Source of the DNA: Betaproteobacteria bacterium
Lineage (GTDB): Bacteria; Pseudomonadota; Gammaproteobacteria; Burkholderiales; Rhodocyclaceae
Direction: 5' to 3'
Length of the DNA: 5,613 nt
NCBI GenBank assembly: GCA_020047725.1
Contig: JAIFNM010000249.1
Coordinates: 1-5,613, forward strand
Shown here in pieces: positions 1 through 5,613 of this stretch. Numbering within the stretch: the stretch's first letter is position 1; each line of letters opens with the position of its first letter. A program made the translations under genes and the position numbers. The notes beneath the pieces were generated by a model. It was not told where the DNA came from, did no database searches, and worked only from the letters and a program-made list of their open reading frames with translations.

Positions 1-45
1 TTAGTCAGAGTTGTCATTGTTTTGCTTTCAGAAAAAACGCCTTCA

Positions 46-130
46 ACACAGAGATCACAGAGACACAGAGAGCACGGAGAAAAGCCAAAAATAAAACTCT
101 GTGTTCTCTGTGCCTCCGTGTCCTCCGTGT
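46..130. repeat. Long imperfect inverted repeat (CACAGAG/CTCTGTG type) downstream of cysH
   Basis: The left arm (46-79) is built from CACAGAG-like words and the right arm (97-130) from their complements. The inner stem pairs 64-79 with 97-112: 16 base pairs, two of them G-T, around an A-rich 17-base loop at 80-96. The pairing continues outward with interruptions (60-62/114-116, 56-58/118-120, 51-53/123-125, 46-49/127-130). The element lies just past the stop of the leftward cys operon, so the operon mRNA would fold it in its 3' end. Eight bases further along that transcript is a run of six T (37-32), so it could help end or protect the message, but that spacing is poor for a classical terminator. 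From memory, hairpin repeats of this kind recur in many proteobacterial genomes. I cannot count copies from one window. Confidence 0.8.
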
Positions 131-148
131 CCTCCGTGTCCTCCGTGT
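113..148. repeat. Four perfect tandem copies of a 9-base unit
   Basis: The unit CCTCCGTGT occurs at 113-121, 122-130, 131-139 and 140-148 without a mismatch. It is preceded by two diverged relatives (CTCTGTGTT at 97-105 and CTCTGTGCC at 106-114), so the array looks like an expansion of the right arm of the inverted repeat. The last copy ends 10 bases before the cysH stop codon. On the operon mRNA each copy reads ACACGGAGG, and the GGAGG of the copy nearest cysH can pair with a CCTCC just after the stop (plus-strand 153-157 with 140-144, loop of 8). Because 9 is a multiple of 3, the array yields a repetitive Ser-Val reading frame that is not a real protein. Confidence 0.9.
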
Positions 149-158
149 CGAAGGAGGT

Positions 159-881
159 TCAAGCCTTACCTACATGCAATCCGCATTCTTTCGAGTCAGG
201 ATTCTCCCACCACCAGCGCCCGGAGCGAATGTCTTCGCCCGGCGTAATGGCGCGCGTACACGGCGCGCAGCCGATGCTCGGGTAAAACTTGTCGTGCAGG
301 GCGTTGTACGGTACTTCGTTCAGGCGGATATACGCCCAGACTTCCTTTTCGCTCCAGTCGGCCAGCGGGTTGAATTTCTCCAGCCCGTTGCCATCGTCGA
401 ATGTTTGAATCGGCAGGCCGTCACGCGTCGCTGACTGTTGCGCCCGCATACCGGTGATCCAGGCTTTATTGCCGGCCAGCGCGCGTTGCAGCGGCTCGAC
501 CTTGCGCGCGTGGCAGCAGCCCTTGCGCAGCTCGACCGATTCATAAAAGGCATTGATGCCGTTCTGGCGCGTATAGATTTCGATCAGGTCATGGCGCGGG
601 TAGAACAGTTTGAGCGCCAGACCGTAGTGTTCTTTCACCCTGGCGATCAGGTCGTAGGTTTCCAGCGGCAGGCGGCCGGTATCAAGCGAAAAGATCTCGA
701 TGTCGAGTTTTTCGCCGAGGATCAGGTCGGTCAAAACCATGTCTTCGGCGCCGAGGCTGTTGGCGAAAACGGCGGGCGAATACTCACCAGCGATTTTCCG
801 CAACAGGGCTTTGGCCTGCTCGACTTTGGCCGCGACTGAATCAAGCAGTTGCTGATCGTTGAGATTGATGTTGATGGCCAT
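159..881 (-). CDS. cysH: Adenylyl-sulfate (APS) reductase, iron-sulfur type
   Basis: This is a 240-residue member of the CysH family of the adenine nucleotide alpha-hydrolase fold. It reduces adenylyl sulfate to sulfite and AMP in the cytoplasm, using thioredoxin or a similar thiol donor. The nucleotide-binding stretch SLGAEDMVL is at residues 42-50 and LDTGRLP at 66-72. A cysteine pair at 122-123 (KGCCHARK) and the pair C205/C208 (GCAPC) are the four [4Fe-4S] ligands of APS reductases; enzymes specific for PAPS lack them. C233 in the C-terminal KECGLH motif is the catalytic cysteine. The protein therefore looks complete and of the APS type, implying that no APS kinase is needed. It is the last gene of the operon, 8 bases after the DUF934 gene, and its Shine-Dalgarno overlaps that gene's stop. 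CysD/CysN, often next in such clusters, do not follow; a repeat element does. Confidence 0.95.
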   Translation of the reverse strand: MAININLNDQQLLDSVAAKVEQAKALLRKIAGEYSPAVFANSLGAEDMVLTDLILGEKLDIEIFSLDTGRLPLETYDLIARVKEHYGLALKLFYPRHDLIEIYTRQNGINAFYESVELRKGCCHARKVEPLQRALAGNKAWITGMRAQQSATRDGLPIQTFDDGNGLEKFNPLADWSEKEVWAYIRLNEVPYNALHDKFYPSIGCAPCTRAITPGEDIRSGRWWWENPDSKECGLHVGKA

Positions 882-886
882 CGTTG

Positions 887-892
887 TCCTTA
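887..892 (-). promoter_or_regulatory. cysH ribosome binding site overlapping the upstream stop codon
   Basis: On the minus strand the sequence reads TAAGGA, then five bases, then the cysH ATG. TAA is the stop of the DUF934 gene and AAGGA is the Shine-Dalgarno of cysH. Ribosomes finishing DUF934 end directly on the cysH binding site, which suggests translational coupling. It also supports the chosen cysH start. Confidence 0.75.
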
Positions 893-1391
893 TGCAGCTC
901 TACGGCGGAAGAGGGGTTGCGGCTGGTCGACCGCGGCCTGGTAGGTTTCACTGAAATCGCGCAGTCCCGCCAGAGCCGCTTCGATGTCCTTGTCTGCACG
1001 CACGGCGAAGGCGTCGATGCCACAGCGTTTCATATAGAACAGTTGATCCTGCAGCACATCGCCGATGGCGCGGATTTCGCCGCGATAGTTGTAACGTTCG
1101 CGCAGCAGGCGGGCGGTCGAATAACTGCGTCCGTCGGCGAACTTGGGGAAATTCACGCCGATCAGGGCAAAGTGGTCCAGATCACCGGCGAGGGTTTCCG
1201 GACCTTCGCCGCTTTCCAGCCAGACACCGAACGAGGCGTTACTGGCGAGGATTTCGTCCTTGCGCGCCAGCCACACGGCGAGCGGCAACAGGGACGGTGT
1301 GGCAGGCAGCGCGACGGTTTCCGCCGTCTCGCCTTCGGCCAGCTTGAGGACTTGCCAGGTGTCGTCGACGATCCGGTCGTTTTTTATGATT

Positions 1392-1399
<8 letters not shown>
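890..1399 (-). CDS. DUF934 family protein, sulfite reductase-associated
   Basis: This 169-residue protein belongs to the DUF934 (COG3749) family, which is found beside cysI and cysH in beta- and other proteobacteria and is often named an oxidoreductase probably involved in sulfite reduction. I recognise it by the stretch FPKFADGRSYS (residues 84-94), followed by a basic region (ARLLRERYNYRG, 96-107), IGDVLQDQLFYM (112-123), and the C-terminal FSETYQAAV (149-157) with a short RRR tail. No signal peptide or membrane segment is visible, so it should be cytoplasmic. It has a single cysteine (C126), so it cannot hold a conventional iron-sulfur cluster alone, and I see no flavin or NAD(P) motif. 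The biochemical role is not established; assembly, stability or partner docking for CysI are possibilities. Its start overlaps the end of cysI by 8 bases and has a strong GGAGGA site 8 bases upstream (1408-1413), inside cysI. Confidence 0.9.
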
Positions 1400-3101
<1,702 letters not shown>

Positions 3102-3118
3102 GAGGTGTTCCTTTATCC

Positions 3119-3895
3119 TTACAGCGTAATCAGCTTGCCACCGACCATCACTAACATGGTCGCCAGCAGGGGGCGCAAAAATCGTTCCGGTACTTTCGCC
3201 GAGGCGTGGCTGCCAAGCCAGATTCCTGGCAGGGAGCCGAGCAGAAGACTGCCGAGTAGCGACCAGTCGACGCTGCCGATGGCCCAGTGTCCAAGTCCGG
3301 CAATCAGCGTCAGTGGGACGGCATGAGCGAGGTCGCTGCCGACGATACGAATAGCCGGCAACTTGGGATAGAGGAAGAAAAGTACCGCAACTCCCAATGC
3401 GCCCGCGCCAACCGAAGAAATTGTGACAAGTATACCGAGCAATACTCCAATTAAGACGGTAACCGGGGCTTGAAGTTTCGTATGGGCGGAGTCATTTGCG
3501 TGGCTGAGCGCATAGCGTTGCAGTTTTTGGCGAAAGACAATGGCACCAGCGGTAAGTAGAAGTGCAACACCCAGCGTGACCGATATGATGTGGGTTATCT
3601 CGGCACTTTGCTTTGGAAGGAAGGACAGCGCCCAGATGGTCACAATGGAGGCCGGGATGCTGCCACTGGCCAGTAGGCCGGTAATGCGCCAGTCTACGTG
3701 GCCTTTCTTGGCATGAACGGTGGTGCCGCCGGCCTTGGTGATGGCGGCATAGAGCAGATCGGTACCGACTGCTGTTGCCGGGTGGATGCCAAAAAACAGT
3801 ACCAGCAGCGGGGTCATGAGTGAGCCACCGCCAACGCCCGTCAGTCCGACAATGGCACCAACAGCAAAACCTGAGAGGGTGTAGAGCCAATCCAT
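3119..3895 (-). CDS. TauE/SafE-type sulfur-oxyanion permease (TSUP family)
   Basis: This 258-residue integral membrane protein has about eight hydrophobic segments (roughly residues 5-35, 41-58, 71-91, 102-121, 144-175, 185-205, 209-228 and 238-256). The two halves show related motifs: GLTGVGGGSLMTPLL (17-31) with GTDLLYA (44-50) in the first, and SVGAGALG (161-168) with GSDLAHA (186-192) in the second. This duplicated pattern is typical of TauE/SafE (formerly DUF81) carriers. As first gene of the cys operon it probably moves a sulfur anion across the inner membrane. Sulfite export as a safety valve and sulfate import are both plausible; related proteins in other cys clusters have been proposed as sulfate importers. 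The ATG at 3895 is the only usable start, because the frame upstream has no start codon before a TAA at 3926-3928, yet no clear Shine-Dalgarno precedes it. The gene is poorer in GC than cysI. Confidence 0.9.
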   Translation of the reverse strand: MDWLYTLSGFAVGAIVGLTGVGGGSLMTPLLVLFFGIHPATAVGTDLLYAAITKAGGTTVHAKKGHVDWRITGLLASGSIPASIVTIWALSFLPKQSAEITHIISVTLGVALLLTAGAIVFRQKLQRYALSHANDSAHTKLQAPVTVLIGVLLGILVTISSVGAGALGVAVLFFLYPKLPAIRIVGSDLAHAVPLTLIAGLGHWAIGSVDWSLLGSLLLGSLPGIWLGSHASAKVPERFLRPLLATMLVMVGGKLITL

Positions 3896-3922
3896 ATGTG
3901 CCGCTTTGAATAGAGTGAAATC

Positions 3923-3951
3923 ATGTTAGCAGCGCACAAGTTGATTGAAAA
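3923..3951 (-). promoter_or_regulatory. Candidate sigma-70 promoter of the permease-cysI-DUF934-cysH operon
   Basis: On the minus strand a -35-like TTTTCA (3951-3946) is followed by 17 bases and a -10-like TAACAT (3928-3923), each matching four of six consensus positions. Transcription would start near 3916, about 20 bases before the permease ATG. Weak core elements suit a promoter that needs an activator such as CysB. Read by eye only. Confidence 0.35.
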
Positions 3952-3969
3952 AGAATATTCGGTTAGATT
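3941..3969 (+). promoter_or_regulatory. Candidate sigma-70 promoter of cysB
   Basis: TTGATT (3941-3946) and TAGATT (3964-3969) are separated by 17 bases, each matching four of six consensus positions. Transcription would begin around 3976, leaving a leader of roughly 24 bases. The -35 box shares position 3946 with the -35 of the opposing operon promoter, so the two promoters overlap. Found by eye. Confidence 0.35.
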
Positions 3970-3977
3970 GCTAGAAC
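3953..3977. promoter_or_regulatory. Candidate CysB (LysR-type) operator
   Basis: Two symmetric elements lie side by side: a perfect 8-base palindrome GAATATTC (3953-3960) and an interrupted dyad GTT-N10-AAC (3962-3977). Relative to the proposed operon start near 3916 they lie at about -37 to -44 and -46 to -61, where LysR-type activators usually bind. The same bases cover the spacer and -10 of the proposed cysB promoter, which would allow autorepression. The binding sequence for this CysB is not known to me, so this rests on symmetry and position alone. Confidence 0.3.
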
Positions 3978-3994
3978 TATTTGTTATTAAGAGC

Positions 3995-3999
3995 AAGGA
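3995..3999 (+). promoter_or_regulatory. cysB Shine-Dalgarno directly abutting the start codon
   Basis: AAGGA ends immediately before the ATG at 4000, leaving no spacer where five to nine bases are usual. A shift of start does not fix this: the frame upstream has no start codon before a TAA at 3988-3990, and the CysB helix-turn-helix begins too close to M1 for a later start. A weaker GAG at 3991-3993 is better spaced. Low translation of the regulator may result. Confidence 0.55.
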
Positions 4000-4947
4000 A
4001 TGAAACTTCAACAACTCCGCTACCTCGTCGAAGTCGCCCGCTGTGGACTCAACGTTTCGGAAGCCGCCGAGGTGCTCTATACCTCGCAGCCAGGCGTTTC
4101 CAAGCAGATCAAGCTGCTTGAGGACGAACTCGGGGTGATCGTTTTCGAGCGCAGCGGCAAGCGCCTGACGGCGATCACCGAGCCGGGCAAGCGCGTGCTT
4201 GAAATCGCCGAGCGTATCCTGCGTGAAGCCGACAACATCAAACGCGTCGGCGATGAATACGCCGGCGGCGATTCCGGCAGTCTGGTAATTGCCACGACAC
4301 ATACGCAGGCACGCTACGCTTTGCCTGCGGTTGTCAAAGGTTTTATGGAGCATCATCCGAAGGTGCGATTGTCGATGCATCAAGGGAGTCCGACGCAGAT
4401 CGCCGAATGGACGATCAAGGGCGAGGCGGACATCGCCATCGCCACCGAAGCGCTGGACCAGTACCCGCAACTGGTGATGTTGCCTTGCTATCAGTGGGGG
4501 CACTGCGTCGTCGCTCCAGACGGACATCCAGTGCTTGCCGAGAAGTCGATTTCGCTGGCGACGCTGGCGCGTTGGCCGCTGATTACTTATGATCCGGCCT
4601 TTGCCGGACGTTCGCGCATCAACAAGGCCTTCGAGCGCGCGCAGCTTGAACCTAATGTCGTGCTTGCGGCAATCGATGCCGACGTGATCAAAACGTATGT
4701 GAGTCTCGGGCTGGGGCTAGGTATCATTGCCAAGATGGCCTACGACCCGGCGCGTGATACTGGCCTAAAGGCCATTGATGTCGCCCATCTTTTCGGCTCG
4801 AATACAACGCGTATCGGCTTGCGTAAGGGAACCTACATCCGCCAGTACGAATACGATTTTATCGGGCTGTTTGCCTCACAACTATCGAAGAAGGCTGTCG
4901 ACATGGCGATGGCTGGACTAGGAGCAGATGATGAATATCAACTTTGA
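4000..4947 (+). CDS. cysB: LysR-family regulator of cysteine biosynthesis, CysB
   Basis: This 315-residue protein, close to the roughly 324 of enteric CysB, is a cytoplasmic tetrameric-type LysR regulator. The winged helix-turn-helix spans about residues 1-60, with the recognition region ALYTSQPGVSK-like at 25-35 (here VLYTSQPGVSK) followed by EDELGV (41-46) and RSGKRL (51-56). The effector domain begins near residue 93. VIATTHTQARYALP (96-109) includes T100, T102 and Q103, which match sulfate/inducer-binding residues of enteric CysB, and MHQGSPTQIAE (126-136), IATEAL (147-152) and VMLPCY (159-164) are also CysB hallmarks. It is transcribed away from the cys operon, the usual layout for a LysR protein and its target, so control of that operon in response to sulfur supply is likely. 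Its 3' end overlaps the next gene by 17 bases. The close paralogue Cbl is an alternative name, but the cysI/cysH context favours CysB. Confidence 0.93.
   Translation: MKLQQLRYLVEVARCGLNVSEAAEVLYTSQPGVSKQIKLLEDELGVIVFERSGKRLTAITEPGKRVLEIAERILREADNIKRVGDEYAGGDSGSLVIATTHTQARYALPAVVKGFMEHHPKVRLSMHQGSPTQIAEWTIKGEADIAIATEALDQYPQLVMLPCYQWGHCVVAPDGHPVLAEKSISLATLARWPLITYDPAFAGRSRINKAFERAQLEPNVVLAAIDADVIKTYVSLGLGLGIIAKMAYDPARDTGLKAIDVAHLFGSNTTRIGLRKGTYIRQYEYDFIGLFASQLSKKAVDMAMAGLGADDEYQL
4920..4924 (+). promoter_or_regulatory. Shine-Dalgarno that decides the start of the small membrane protein
   Basis: AGGAG lies inside the end of cysB, ahead of two adjacent in-frame ATG codons at 4928 and 4931. Spacing is 3 bases to the first and 6 to the second, so 4931 is the preferred start. 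Confidence 0.6.
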
Positions 4948-5257
4948 TTCGTCGAAAAAACCAAAAGGCTTGTTTGCCCAAGCGCTGACGATAATTGCCA
5001 GCGTCGTATTGCTAATCGGCGCCTTCATGTTCTCGCTTGTGTTTTTTGCAGTTATCGCCGTTGCCGGGCTGATTTTGTGGCTTTATTTCTGGTGGAAGAC
5101 GCGCGCGATTCGCGCGCACATGCGCAAGCAGATGGAACAGCAGGCGAGTGGACAAAGGCCGGATTTCAAGCCGCAGGCTTCAGAGTCCGCTTCCGGCGAT
5201 GTTATCGAGGGCGAAGCAGTTCGCGTCGTGGAAGAACGGAACCGGCTTTCCGAGTAG
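4931..5257 (+). CDS. Small two-helix membrane protein of unknown function
   Basis: I do not recognise a named family for this 108-residue protein. The N-terminal dozen residues are polar with several lysines. Residues about 14-54 are a long hydrophobic stretch that can form two helices, with a possible turn around G30-A31, ending in the aromatic cluster WLYFWW (50-55). A basic segment follows (KTRAIRAHMRKQ, 56-67), placing both ends in the cytoplasm by the positive-inside rule. The tail is polar and acidic, with a GDVIEGEAVRVVEE stretch (89-102) that looks conserved in small membrane proteins I recall from betaproteobacteria. It overlaps the end of cysB by 17 bases, so it is probably cotranscribed and translationally coupled, but nothing in it points to sulfur metabolism. 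An alternative start at 4928 would add one methionine. Its stop lies 3 bases from the end of the convergent gene. Confidence 0.8.
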   Translation: MNINFDSSKKPKGLFAQALTIIASVVLLIGAFMFSLVFFAVIAVAGLILWLYFWWKTRAIRAHMRKQMEQQASGQRPDFKPQASESASGDVIEGEAVRVVEERNRLSE

Positions 5258-5260
5258 TCG

Positions 5261-5613
5261 CTATTTATGTCGGACCGCGCTTGCGTCAAGATCTTCGTCC
5301 AGAATATCTTCCCGCCCAAAAGCCAGTGAGGCTGTTTCGTACCAGGCCATGGCCTCCCGCTGGAGCGCGTTGTCATCCAGAGCTTGATCCGTACGGCGCG
5401 AGCCGGCGTGTTCGTTTGGCGCGATCTGTACCTTGCGTTTCGGGGAAAGCATGACCAGGCGTCCGTCACGCAGGAAACCCAGTGACTGGTAGTTGGCAAC
5501 AAAGGCACGCTCTTCTCCCGGCAAAACGCGGAATATGTCCTGGCCGAAGAATTTGCTGTCGTAGCTGAAATTCATTCGTCCCAGCAAGGTCGGCGGGATG
5601 TCCATTTGCGACA
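5261..5613 (-). CDS. C-terminal fragment of an LTA synthase/MdoB-like sulfatase-fold protein
   Basis: The frame is open to the window edge, so the gene's 5' part lies outside and the methionine at 5605 is probably internal. About 116 residues are visible. The stretch SQMDIPPTLLGRMNFSYDSK, followed by FFGQDIF, resembles the end of the alkaline-phosphatase/sulfatase fold in bacterial lipoteichoic acid synthase-like phosphoglycerol transferases, where a line of the type QIDxxPTLLGLLxxxYxSxFFGxD precedes the last strands. RAFVANYQSLGFLRDGRLVMLSP then matches the usual family ending, and a polar tail of about 60 residues follows. Family members are inner-membrane proteins with a periplasmic catalytic domain acting on glycerophosphate- or phosphoethanolamine-type groups. 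The catalytic metal ligands are not in view, so activity and substrate cannot be judged. It converges on the small membrane protein gene with only 3 bases between stops and no visible terminator. Confidence 0.75.
   Translation of the reverse strand, partial: SQMDIPPTLLGRMNFSYDSKFFGQDIFRVLPGEERAFVANYQSLGFLRDGRLVMLSPKRKVQIAPNEHAGSRRTDQALDDNALQREAMAWYETASLAFGREDILDEDLDASAVRHK

Noticed and set aside
32..130. Classical intrinsic terminator for the cys operon
   Set aside because: A long hairpin and a T6 run on the operon strand are present, but eight bases separate them and the stem is AT/GC mixed with mismatches. I kept it only as a possible function of the repeat, not as a separate terminator.
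46..148. Possible CRISPR array
   Set aside because: The 9-base units are contiguous with no spacers, and the larger element is an inverted repeat, so this is not a CRISPR pattern.
151..176. AAGGAGGT (151-158) ahead of an ATG at 174 on the plus strand
   Set aside because: The spacing of 15 bases is too long, and the frame that follows is antisense to cysH with no recognisable features.
22..285. Plus-strand open frame of 87 codons with Ser-Val repeats
   Set aside because: The repeats arise from the 9-base tandem DNA array and the rest runs antisense into cysH. No ribosome site or family signal supports it.
438..839. Plus-strand open frame of 133 codons opposite cysH
   Set aside because: It is antisense to a gene with all catalytic and cluster cysteines intact and has no features of its own.
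3841..4527. Minus-strand open frame of 228 codons spanning the cysB start and the divergent promoter region
   Set aside because: It is antisense to cysB, covers the intergenic control region, and shows no family features. CysB on the other strand is certain.
5077..5454. Plus- and minus-strand open frames overlapping the small membrane protein and the LTA synthase-like gene
   Set aside because: They are out of frame with the two supported genes, cross the convergent junction, and show no membrane or domain pattern of their own.

Overview
The window looks like a chromosomal segment of a betaproteobacterium, most likely Rhodocyclales-like. This rests on the single-subunit CysI + DUF934 + CysH arrangement, the form of CysB (N-terminus MKLQQLRYLVEV) and the moderately high GC. 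It is an inference from remembered family features, not a database match. Almost all of the window is ordinary, tightly packed coding sequence for assimilatory sulfate reduction.

Layout. Positions 1-158 hold no gene. They carry a long imperfect inverted repeat of CACAGAG/CTCTGTG type plus four perfect tandem copies of a 9-base unit, ending 10 bases from the cysH stop. Positions 159-3895 (minus strand, transcribed right to left) form a four-gene operon: a TauE/SafE-type membrane permease, a siroheme/[4Fe-4S] sulfite reductase hemoprotein (CysI), a DUF934 protein and an APS reductase (CysH). Gaps are 17 bases, an 8-base overlap and 8 bases. Positions 3896-3999 are a 104-base divergent regulatory region with overlapping candidate promoters and a LysR-type dyad. 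Positions 4000-4947 encode CysB (plus strand), whose 3' end overlaps a small two-helix membrane protein of unknown function (4931-5257). From 5261 to the window edge, convergent on the minus strand, is the C-terminal end of an LTA-synthase/MdoB-like alkaline-phosphatase-superfamily protein.

How the genes fit together. CysB probably senses sulfur status and controls the divergent operon. CysH reduces APS to sulfite; its cysteine pattern is the iron-sulfur APS type, so no APS kinase should be needed. CysI reduces sulfite to sulfide. The TauE-like permease moves a sulfur oxyanion, either exporting excess sulfite or importing sulfate. DUF934 is a constant partner of this CysI type with no settled role. 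There is no CysJ flavoprotein, ATP sulfurylase (CysD/CysN) or siroheme synthase (CysG) in the window.

I see no clearly undescribed system. The points most worth a second look are the unknown electron route to CysI and the role of DUF934, the repeat element abutting cysH, the compact divergent control region, and the unknown membrane protein translationally linked to cysB.
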